Source: Zymomonas sp. (GTDB lineage Bacteria; Pseudomonadota; Alphaproteobacteria; Sphingomonadales; Sphingomonadaceae). From it: a stretch of 5,863 nucleotides of DNA. The notes under the pieces are model-generated. The model did not search any database. It was not told the DNA's origin and saw only the letters and a list, made by a program, of their open reading frames with translations. The stretch is taken from positions 1-5,863 of the forward strand of contig JAIYAJ010000293.1 in the NCBI GenBank assembly GCA_027489105.1. Direction: 5' to 3'. Shown piece after piece: positions 1 through 5,731 of the stretch. A program made the translations under genes and the position numbers. The stretch's first letter is position 1. Each line of letters begins with the position of its first letter.

Positions 1-2
1 AA

Positions 3-395
3 ATGAAGGTGACCCCGGACATCTATGGTCTGTGGGCGCTGCACGGGACGACCCTGGCACCCGATGGCTCGACGCTCTACGAATGGGACGCCGATATGGA
101 GATCTTTCGTCGCGACGGTTCGCCCGCCGTCATCATCTCGACCAAGGGTGGCGCCAGTGGCGGTCGCAACTCGCGCTCGCTGAGCTTCGCCGAGAAGTTC
201 GAGCGCCAGGCCGACGGCAATTGGCGGTTGCGTTATGGCTATGAAGCCGATCCCGAGCATGAAGCGACCGCATCACACGAATTTTTCGGGCTCTCCCAGC
301 TGACTTTCTCCACCGACCTGAACCATGCGGAGGGCTCCTCGTGCAATTACAACGGACGCTATGTGATCATGCGGCTGCAGGCGGAGCGACTATGA
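3..395 (+). CDS. Small beta-rich protein of unknown function, possibly the C-terminal part of a longer protein
   Basis: An open frame of 130 codons runs from an ATG at base 3 to TGA at 393-395. Only two bases precede the ATG, so neither a ribosome binding site nor an upstream extension can be judged; this may be an internal Met of a longer gene. The product has no signal peptide or membrane segment. It looks like a run of short beta strands with turn residues: a GLW motif at residues 9-11, a WDADMEIF strand at 28-35, VIIST at 43-47, a Gly/Ser-rich turn at 49-59, LRYGYEADP at 76-84, HEFFGLSQLTF at 92-102 and a NGRYVIMRL strand near the C terminus. From memory, the order of these elements recalls the beta-barrel domain of Cap15 / S-2TM-beta effectors, but this is fold-level resemblance only. 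The stop overlaps the start of the hydrolase gene (ATGA), so the two are probably co-transcribed and translationally coupled. That it is coding is fairly sure; its function is not known. Confidence 0.7.
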   Translation: MKVTPDIYGLWALHGTTLAPDGSTLYEWDADMEIFRRDGSPAVIISTKGGASGGRNSRSLSFAEKFERQADGNWRLRYGYEADPEHEATASHEFFGLSQLTFSTDLNHAEGSSCNYNGRYVIMRLQAERL

Positions 396-1357
396 TGCGG
401 CGATTGTTGACGGCAGTGGTGGCGTTCGGCGCGCTGACCGGCCAGGCTCCCGTGGTAGAGCCCTCTGCCCCTCCGCCGGCCAGCCCGAGCGAAAGCGAAT
501 TGCGGGCGCGCTATGCGGTGCCCGCGTCCCGCTTTGCCGAGATCGACGGAGAGACGGTCCATTATGCGATCGAGGGGCATGGCCCGGCGATCCTGCTGCT
601 CCATGGCTCCTTCGCCAGCCTGCGTCAGTGGGATTTGTGGGCCGAGCGCCTGCGTCGGCGGTACACCGTCATTCGCTACGATCAGTCGCCCATGGGCCTG
701 TCCGGCCCCCATCCCAGTGCGGACTATTCGCTCGAGCATCGCTATCGCGTGATCGATGCACTCGCCGGCATGGCGGGGGCCAAGCGCTTTCTCATCGTCG
801 GGACGTCGAGCGCTGGCGTGCCTGCAGCGGCCTATGCCGCCGCGCGTCCGGAGCGCGTGACAGGCGTCATCCTCAACAATATCGCCGTCGGACCGGTCAG
901 GTTCGACATGGCAAGCATGCCACAGACGCTCAAGGACGCGCTTGCCGACGACGCCCGGCATCCGGGATGGCATATGCCCGAATATTGGCGGCAGATCTTG
1001 CTGTACAACGTGACCGACAAGACGGTCGTGACGCCCGCGCTGGCCGAGGAGTGGACGCTGCTCAACAACCGGGTCCTGCAGGTCCCCGGCGCCGCCATGG
1101 CAGCAGCAAAGTCCACCCCGACGAGCCGGACACCCGACGATCTGCCGAGGATCACCGCCCCCACGCTGTTGCTGTGGTCGGCCGACGACCATGAGACCCG
1201 TCTGGATCGCGAAGGAACCAAGGCGCTGGAGCTCGTCGCCGCGAAGGACAAGCAACTTGTGGTGGTCGAACGCTGCGGTCACATGATGCCGCTCGACTGC
1301 CCGGCCCGCGCGCTCGACAAGGCGATGCCCTTCATCAAGCGCGTAGCGCGCGACTGA
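392..1357 (+). CDS. Exported alpha/beta-hydrolase fold enzyme
   Basis: This is a serine hydrolase of the alpha/beta-hydrolase superfamily, 321 residues, a normal length for a single-domain member with a leader. The N terminus (MMRRLLTAVVAFGALTG) resembles a Sec signal peptide, with probable cleavage near residue 19 (GQA-P). It is followed by a Pro/Ser-rich linker at about residues 24-35 and the catalytic domain from about 48 to 318. Family motifs are visible: HGSF (71-74) for the oxyanion hole, DQSPMGLSG (97-105), GTSSAG (137-142) with Ser139 as predicted nucleophile, Asp265 or Asp266 in WSADDHE as the acid, and His297 in CGHMMP as the base. The substrate cannot be told; ester, lactone or C-C hydrolysis are all possible. 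Two adjacent ATGs (392 and 395) both fit, and the first overlaps the previous stop. The gene converges on the DUF1838 gene with four bases between the stop codons. Confidence 0.9.
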   Translation: MMRRLLTAVVAFGALTGQAPVVEPSAPPPASPSESELRARYAVPASRFAEIDGETVHYAIEGHGPAILLLHGSFASLRQWDLWAERLRRRYTVIRYDQSPMGLSGPHPSADYSLEHRYRVIDALAGMAGAKRFLIVGTSSAGVPAAAYAAARPERVTGVILNNIAVGPVRFDMASMPQTLKDALADDARHPGWHMPEYWRQILLYNVTDKTVVTPALAEEWTLLNNRVLQVPGAAMAAAKSTPTSRTPDDLPRITAPTLLLWSADDHETRLDREGTKALELVAAKDKQLVVVERCGHMMPLDCPARALDKAMPFIKRVARD

Positions 1358-1361
1358 TGCG

Positions 1362-2363
1362 TCAGGGCTTCCTGTAACCCGAAACCTCGGGCGGCATGTC
1401 GCGCGCATATTTGCCGAAGGTATCGACCACGCCGGCATCCGGGCCATCGGTCGGTTCGCCGAGCAGATCGGGCCGGTCTCTTTCGACGCGATCGAGCACC
1501 GCGCGCGGGATGTCCGCATGGGTGCCGGTGATCTTGTAGGAGTGCATGCGGCCGATCAGCACGCCGTCCACGCCGGATTGGCCCATCTTCATCCACGGCC
1601 ACCACGGCCCCTGCCGCATGAAGCCGCCCTGATAACGGGCCGACAGGACCGATCGGTCGTCGATCTCCGCGCGCGGGGTGTAGAGGACGAAATGCTCGGA
1701 CGGATTGACCACCCGGCCCGACGAAGCCTTTGGCCAGCCCTCGGGCGTGACCGGGTTTACATATTCATGGGCATAGTCCCAACCCAGCAGATATTGGTCG
1801 CCGATGACCTGCCAGGGTAGCCGGAAAGGCTCGGCATCGCTGCCGCCCTGCGCATCATTGTTGACGGTCTTGCTGCCGTTGACCTCATAGACCTTGCGCG
1901 TGAGGCCCAGCGTTCCGCGGAATTTGTCGTTGAGGAAGGGCCAGGTCTGCACCTGCTCGCCGGTCCAGGGATTATCCCAGACGTCGATGATCGCGCCGCT
2001 CGCAAGGTCGGTGAAATAGCCGCATTCCTTGCCCATCACCTTCACGCTGCCATCGGGCAGGATCAGGTTGCGGATATTGGCGAAGCCCTGAAAACCGAAC
2101 AGCGGCTTGGCGCGCTTGCCCTTCACGACGGCATATTGGACGCCCTGATAGGCGCTGATGACAGGCTTGGGGCCAATCGTTCCCCACATCTTGGCGAAAC
2201 CGTACAGGTTCTCGCGGGGATCCTTGATGTCGAGCGGCCGTGTCGGTCCGCTGCCGCCGGCCGCAACGGCCGGAGCGCCGAGCAGGGCAGCCCCTGCTCC
2301 CGCCCCGATCCCACCGAGCAGGCTGCGGCGCGTCACGACTGCGGTCATCGTATCGATCAGCAT
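1362..2363 (-). CDS. Tat-exported DUF1838 family protein
   Basis: This 333-residue protein has a twin-arginine leader: TRRSLL at residues 11-16, then a Gly/Ala-rich hydrophobic stretch and an AVA-A type cleavage region near 32-35. It is therefore predicted to fold in the cytoplasm and be exported to the periplasm. The mature part matches what I recall of DUF1838 (PF08894): GYFTDLASG (115-123), then WDNPWTGEQV (129-138), and a Trp/Pro-rich segment PWWPWMKMG (253-261) followed by MHSYKITG. The family has no established biochemical function. Tat export suggests a cofactor or early folding, but no Cys-rich or haem motif is visible. The start at 2363 sits one base after the monooxygenase stop (TGACATG), with GGTGG six bases upstream (2370-2374). 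A second Met at residue 6 has no better ribosome site. It is the last gene of the minus-strand operon and ends against the convergent hydrolase gene. Confidence 0.87.
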   Translation of the reverse strand: MLIDTMTAVVTRRSLLGGIGAGAGAALLGAPAVAAGGSGPTRPLDIKDPRENLYGFAKMWGTIGPKPVISAYQGVQYAVVKGKRAKPLFGFQGFANIRNLILPDGSVKVMGKECGYFTDLASGAIIDVWDNPWTGEQVQTWPFLNDKFRGTLGLTRKVYEVNGSKTVNNDAQGGSDAEPFRLPWQVIGDQYLLGWDYAHEYVNPVTPEGWPKASSGRVVNPSEHFVLYTPRAEIDDRSVLSARYQGGFMRQGPWWPWMKMGQSGVDGVLIGRMHSYKITGTHADIPRAVLDRVERDRPDLLGEPTDGPDAGVVDTFGKYARDMPPEVSGYRKP

Positions 2364-2364
2364 G

Positions 2365-3441
2365 TCAGGCCACCAGTTCCAGATCGTGATGCGCGACCGC
2401 GGCGCGGAGCGAAGGGATCAGGTCGCGGCCGATCGCGATCACATCCTCGACCGGATCGAAACCGCGCAGGATGAAGGCCGAGACCCCAGCCTTGTAATAA
2501 TCCATCAGCGCATCGGTCAGCTGCTCGGGCGTGCCGACCAGCGCACCCGAATTGCTCTGCCCGCCGCGCCGCTGGTTGATGCCGTTCCAGAAGCATTTTT
2601 CGAGACGGTCGCCGCGTGCCGCAAGCGCCTCGGTCCGGCGGAAGCCATCGGCCTTGGCCGCCGGCGCGTTGACGGCCAGCTTGCCCATATTGGCCGCGAC
2701 CGCGTCACGGATCGCATCGGCACGCCCCCAGGCCGCCTCTTCGCTATCGGCGATGACGATGCGGATCGACATCAGAAAGCGCGGATCGCGGCCATGGCGC
2801 GCAGCCTCGGTCCGAACCTTCGCCACCACCTCGGTCATGCCCTCGACGGTGTCCGACAACGTCGCGAAGCAGTCGCTACATTCCCCTGCGACGGCGAGCG
2901 CGGCGGGGCTCATGCCCCCGAAATAGACGGGGATCTGCGGGGTGGTCGGCTTGACCACGGCAAAGCCGTTGGTGAAGCGGAACCAGTCCCCGTCATGGCT
3001 GAACGGTGCCTGCTCGGTCCACATCCGCCGGAGCAGGCCGATATATTCGCGCGCGCGGTCGTAGCGCTCGACCTTGCTCAGATAGTCGCCGTCGGCCTGC
3101 GTTTCCTCGTCGCTCGCGGCGGTGATGATGTGGACCCCGACCCGGCCGGGCATGAGCCGGTCGAGCGTGGCCAGCATCCGTGCCGCCATGGTCGGCGGGA
3201 TGAAGCCGGGCCGGTGCGCCAGCATGACGCCCAGGCGCTTGGTCTGAGCCGCCACATAGCCGGCAATGGTGAAATTGTCGGGCATCGACGCCGCATTGGC
3301 GACCAACACCTTGTCATAGCCCCATTCGTCATGGAGCCGCGCCATCCGCGCTATGCCTTCGGGATCGAAAGTCTCGAACGGCAGCGGATGGGTCTCGCTC
3401 GAAATATTGTGGTTGAGCAGGCCGTTAATCTCTACCGGCAT
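2365..3441 (-). CDS. LLM-class flavin-dependent monooxygenase, SsuD-like
   Basis: This 358-residue protein is a bacterial luciferase-like (TIM-barrel, FMN-dependent) monooxygenase. Enzymes of this group use reduced FMN and O2 to oxygenate substrates such as sulfonates, often cleaving a C-S or C-N bond. It tracks the alkanesulfonate monooxygenase SsuD along its length: HRPGFIPPTMAARMLATLDRL (residues 77 on), GRVGVHIITAASDEE (99-113), DGDYLSKVERYDRAREY (118-133), PVYFGG (171-176), RRGG then ALVGTPEQ (291-307), and GVSAFILRGFDPVEDV near 319-334. By eye against SsuD from memory, the active-site Cys54 aligns with Met53 here and His228 with Arg227, so the substrate is probably not a simple alkanesulfonate. 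No flavin reductase is in the window, so FMNH2 must come from elsewhere. The start is one base after the methyltransferase stop (TGACATG), with GGTGA six bases upstream (3448-3452). Family assignment is firm; substrate unknown. Confidence 0.92.
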   Translation of the reverse strand: MPVEINGLLNHNISSETHPLPFETFDPEGIARMARLHDEWGYDKVLVANAASMPDNFTIAGYVAAQTKRLGVMLAHRPGFIPPTMAARMLATLDRLMPGRVGVHIITAASDEETQADGDYLSKVERYDRAREYIGLLRRMWTEQAPFSHDGDWFRFTNGFAVVKPTTPQIPVYFGGMSPAALAVAGECSDCFATLSDTVEGMTEVVAKVRTEAARHGRDPRFLMSIRIVIADSEEAAWGRADAIRDAVAANMGKLAVNAPAAKADGFRRTEALAARGDRLEKCFWNGINQRRGGQSNSGALVGTPEQLTDALMDYYKAGVSAFILRGFDPVEDVIAIGRDLIPSLRAAVAHHDLELVA

Positions 3442-3442
3442 G

Positions 3443-4627
3443 TCACTTCACCGCGGAGCAGGCATACCAGGAGCCGAGCAGCGTCCGTCCGTTCGGATCG
3501 CCCTCGGTGAAGAAGTCCGACCGCTCGGGCTTCAGGAAGAAGGTGCCCTTGCGATAGCCGGCGGCGACCGCTTCCCGCTCGAACCCCGCCTTCTCGGCGA
3601 CCTGGACCCAGTCGGTCCGCGCCAGCGAGGTCATGAAGGGCTCGTTGTTGTAATGGCTTTCGAAGTCGCAGCGCATCTGGTCCCACAGCGACAGATGCTC
3701 GTGCCGGGGCGGTACGTCGACATGGCACATGACTCCGCCCGGCCGGAGCAGGCGGAAGCATTCCTTCATGATCGCGCGCATGCCCTTGGCCGAGGTCTCG
3801 TGCATCAGTGCGGACGAGGTGACGAGATCGAAATAGCCGTCCTCGAAGTCGGTCGCTTCGGCATTCTGCTGGCTGAAATGGATCGCGACGCCCATCGCCT
3901 CGGCGCGGGCATGGCCATAGCGCAGCATCGGCGCGCCGACGTCGATCGCGTGGATTTCGGCGTCCGGAAAGGCCTGGGCGATGGCGACGGTCGAATGGCC
4001 GACCGAGCAGCCGAGATCGAGGATTCGGCGGGGCTTCATATCCGGATAGAAATCATGGACATGGCTCGCCAGCGTGTGGCCACGCCCGTCATTCTTCCAC
4101 CCGCCGTTGAGGTTGCGCAAATAGGTCGAGGCGAAGCGATCATAGAGCGCACCCGCCCGGAAATCCTTGTCGGCCGTGTCGACCGTGTAGCTGCCGGGCA
4201 TGCGGTGGTGGTCGATCGCGGCAATGTAGCGCGGGATTTCGAGATCTGGATTCAGCCTCAAGCTGCCTTTGGGCGATGCGACCTGCGCCTCGACCTTGGC
4301 GGCCAATTCGTCGAACTGCCGATCGATCGCGCCGTCGAGCACCTGCCAGATGCGATCCTGATAGAAAAGCGACAGGGTCAGCCAGAGCTGGTGGAACGGA
4401 TGCGCTTCGAGCGCCTGGCGCACCTGCGCGCTGGATTTGGGCGGCGCGCCCGTCTTGGCGGTAATCTGCGGCACGATCACCTCATCGAGCAGGCGGCGAT
4501 CGAGCGGATCGAGGTTGCGGTTGGTCCACATGCGCATGGCGAGGAAATGATCCTCCATCGCCTGCTCGTCATGGGTGGCCTGCGGCATGACCGCGTGGCC
4601 GAAATGCTGATGGTTCATCTCGGACAT
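3443..4627 (-). CDS. SAM-dependent class I methyltransferase with long N-terminal extension
   Basis: A 394-residue protein with a Rossmann-type methyltransferase domain at about residues 195-365. Motif I is ILDLGCSVGHST (202-213), the acidic end of beta strand 2 is AIDVG (227-231, Asp229 likely binding the SAM ribose), the motif near strand 4 is FDLVTSSALMHE (266-277), and LLRPGG (293-298) is the usual loop before strand 5. These mark a Methyltransf_11/25-type enzyme; the acceptor (O, N, S or C) cannot be told. The first 190 residues are a mostly helical region that I do not recognise. It starts with a His-rich segment and contains DPLDRRLLDEVIVPQI (40-55) and a Trp/Phe-rich helix near 80-95; it may form a substrate lid or dimer domain. 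The C-terminal segment after 365 (FLKPERSDFF...) is also extra. The start is set by a strong GGAGG eight bases upstream; Met4 would be too far away. It is the only gene of the operon with a clear intergenic gap (18 bases). Confidence 0.9.
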   Translation of the reverse strand: MSEMNHQHFGHAVMPQATHDEQAMEDHFLAMRMWTNRNLDPLDRRLLDEVIVPQITAKTGAPPKSSAQVRQALEAHPFHQLWLTLSLFYQDRIWQVLDGAIDRQFDELAAKVEAQVASPKGSLRLNPDLEIPRYIAAIDHHRMPGSYTVDTADKDFRAGALYDRFASTYLRNLNGGWKNDGRGHTLASHVHDFYPDMKPRRILDLGCSVGHSTVAIAQAFPDAEIHAIDVGAPMLRYGHARAEAMGVAIHFSQQNAEATDFEDGYFDLVTSSALMHETSAKGMRAIMKECFRLLRPGGVMCHVDVPPRHEHLSLWDQMRCDFESHYNNEPFMTSLARTDWVQVAEKAGFEREAVAAGYRKGTFFLKPERSDFFTEGDPNGRTLLGSWYACSAVK

Positions 4628-4635
4628 GAATATTT

Positions 4636-4640
4636 CCTCC
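4636..4640 (-). promoter_or_regulatory. Strong Shine-Dalgarno site of the methyltransferase gene
   Basis: On the minus strand the sequence CCGGAGGAAATATTC directly precedes ATG at 4627, with GGAGG eight bases before the start. It lies in the 18-base gap after the stop of the 118-residue protein. It is the best ribosome binding site in the window, suggesting the methyltransferase is translated independently and strongly. Confidence 0.85.
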
Positions 4641-4645
4641 GGAGA

Positions 4646-5002
4646 TCAGTCGGCGGCGACGCGGGCGACTTCGCCCTCATAAGCCTGGTGTTCGGCCAGC
4701 GCCTCGGGCAGCAGCCGGTCGCGCGCCACGCCGAGCACCCGATCGTAGATCGCCTGGCGATAGCCGCCGCGATGCGCGCGCACATCGGCGTCGGGCGAGA
4801 AGGCGTCGATATCGGCCGGGCCATGCAGCCCGGCAGCCTTGAGAAGCCGTTCATTGGCGTCGAGCCGGTCCTTTAGGACAACGACCTCCCCCAGCAGCGC
4901 TAGCACCATGCCCGCCAGAGCGTCGGTGGTCTGATCACCAAGAACGACAGGCTGGCTGCCCTTGGGAAAGACCTTGCGGTCGAGATTGATGCGATCGGCC
5001 AT
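4646..5002 (-). CDS. Small conserved-looking protein of unknown function (118 residues)
   Basis: I do not recognise this protein. It begins MADRINLDRKVFPKG and has 118 residues. Residues 26-57 (from TDALAGMVLALLGEVVVLKDRLDANERLLKAAG) form a likely long helix, hydrophobic at first and then charged with heptad-like Leu spacing, so a short coiled coil or helical hairpin is plausible. Residues 76-108 (AHRGGYRQAIYDRVLGVARDRLLPEAL) form a second amphipathic helical region. There is no signal peptide and no convincing membrane span. Its place between two enzyme genes suggests an accessory subunit or small partner protein, perhaps of the methyltransferase, but that is inference. Tandem ATGs at 5005 and 5002 follow the AllA-like stop (TAGAATGATG). 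GGAG at 5010-5013, inside the last AllA-like codons, is seven bases from the 5002 start and only four from the 5005 start, so 5002 is preferred. The frame stays open further upstream, but that part is the shadow of the AllA-like gene. Confidence 0.82.
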   Translation of the reverse strand: MADRINLDRKVFPKGSQPVVLGDQTTDALAGMVLALLGEVVVLKDRLDANERLLKAAGLHGPADIDAFSPDADVRAHRGGYRQAIYDRVLGVARDRLLPEALAEHQAYEGEVARVAAD

Positions 5003-5006
5003 CATT

Positions 5007-5576
5007 CTACTCCGGAATATCGAAACGGAAGACGTGGCCCGTGCGCGCCACGATGTCCTTCTTGTCGAGGTCGGGCCCATGCGCCTCCTCGGTCACCGCG
5101 TCCTTGCCCTTCAGGTCATAGCCCGTCTGGCTCGACAGGATCACGACGAGGTCGGTCCCGTCTTGTACCGCAAAGGGGAACTCGTGCCACGTGCCGAGAT
5201 GCAGCGAAAAACCCGCACTGCCATCGAACAGAAAGGCGCGGACCTGGTCCAGTTCGGGCAGATCGCCTTCCGATGGCGGCGCCATCACCGCGACGAAGGG
5301 CTTGCCGCCCAGCGGCATGAACACCTGGGTGTGCTGGAAATGCCGCTCCATATAGCGAACCTCGCCGGGGCGACGGTCCATCTGCGCCACGGTGATCTCG
5401 ACGGGATGCTCGCTGGTGAAGCGCGCCGGATAGCTCATCTTCACAGCGCCCTTGTAGAAATCGACCGATATGGGCGTGACGCCGGGCACCCGGCCCACAA
5501 TCTGACCGAAGGGCGCTAGCGCCTCGGGCGTCGCTGCCTCGATGGTCAGAGCGATAATCTCGGGTGCCGTCGTCAT
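5007..5576 (-). CDS. Ureidoglycolate lyase (AllA)-family protein
   Basis: This 189-residue protein belongs to the AllA / ureidoglycolate lyase family (PF04115), a cupin-like beta fold. The classic enzyme releases urea from ureidoglycolate to give glyoxylate in allantoin breakdown. Family landmarks are MERHFQHTQVFMPLGG (76-91, compare the ERHPLGTQAFIPM segment of E. coli AllA), PFVAVMAP (93-100), RAFLFDG (113-119), LHLGTWHEFPFA (125-136) and DLVVILSSQTG (142-152). Where E. coli AllA has WHHP, this protein has WHEF, and it carries about 30 extra C-terminal residues (about 158-189) beyond the 160-residue E. coli form. With no other allantoin genes in the window, the true substrate may differ. 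Tandem ATGs stand at 5579 and 5576; GGGA at 5583-5586 is three bases from the first and six from the second, so 5576 is chosen. The frame is open upstream to 5738, but that part has unrelated composition and lies in the divergent promoter region. It is the first gene of the operon. Confidence 0.88.
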   Translation of the reverse strand: MTTAPEIIALTIEAATPEALAPFGQIVGRVPGVTPISVDFYKGAVKMSYPARFTSEHPVEITVAQMDRRPGEVRYMERHFQHTQVFMPLGGKPFVAVMAPPSEGDLPELDQVRAFLFDGSAGFSLHLGTWHEFPFAVQDGTDLVVILSSQTGYDLKGKDAVTEEAHGPDLDKKDIVARTGHVFRFDIPE

Positions 5577-5579
5577 CAT

Positions 5580-5731
5580 GATTCCCGTCGAACCGATGCG
5601 ACATGATGCGCCTGCGGTCCGGTGTCTCAGCCAGCCAACCATATCTGTCCGCAGACCGGATAGAATACCCCACCGGTTCCGCTCCGCCGGGTCGCATGGC
5701 ATGAGATATCCAAAAGCTAGACACGGGGCGC
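5580..5731. promoter_or_regulatory. Divergent intergenic region with presumed back-to-back promoters
   Basis: This 152-base stretch separates the start of the minus-strand operon from the start of the plus-strand FAD oxidase gene, so it should contain the operon promoter and probably the oxidase promoter. No convincing -35/-10 pair was found; TAGAAT at 5661-5666 (plus strand) is a -10-like hexamer without a good -35. Possible regulator sites are a near-palindrome GTCCGCAGAC (5647-5656), inverted arms CTGCGG (5612-5617) and CCGCAG (5649-5654), and a direct repeat of GATGCG at 5595-5600 and 5605-5610, ten bases (about one helical turn) apart. All are short and could be chance in GC-rich DNA. 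That this region is regulatory follows from the layout; the individual sites are weak. Confidence 0.6.

Noticed and set aside
1378..1391. Hairpin CCCGA-AACC-TCGGG as a terminator of the hydrolase gene
   Set aside because: It has a five-base stem, no following T-run, and lies inside the DUF1838 coding region; the evidence is too weak to annotate.
359..1519. Minus-strand open frame of 386 codons opposite the hydrolase
   Set aside because: It has Arg/His-rich composition and no motifs, while the plus strand encodes a complete alpha/beta hydrolase.
2158..3510. Long plus-strand open frame of 450 codons opposite the monooxygenase and DUF1838 genes
   Set aside because: It is antisense to genes with clear family motifs, is very rich in Arg, His and Asp with no recognisable motif, and reflects GC-rich codon bias.
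3353..4876. Long plus-strand open frame of 507 codons opposite the methyltransferase
   Set aside because: It is antisense to a gene with full SAM-binding motifs and a strong ribosome site, shows no domain pattern, and spans three real genes.
5003..5080. Upstream extension of the 118-residue protein
   Set aside because: It overlaps the end of the AllA-like gene in another frame and has a Ser/Arg/Thr-rich shadow composition; a Shine-Dalgarno site supports the start at 5002.
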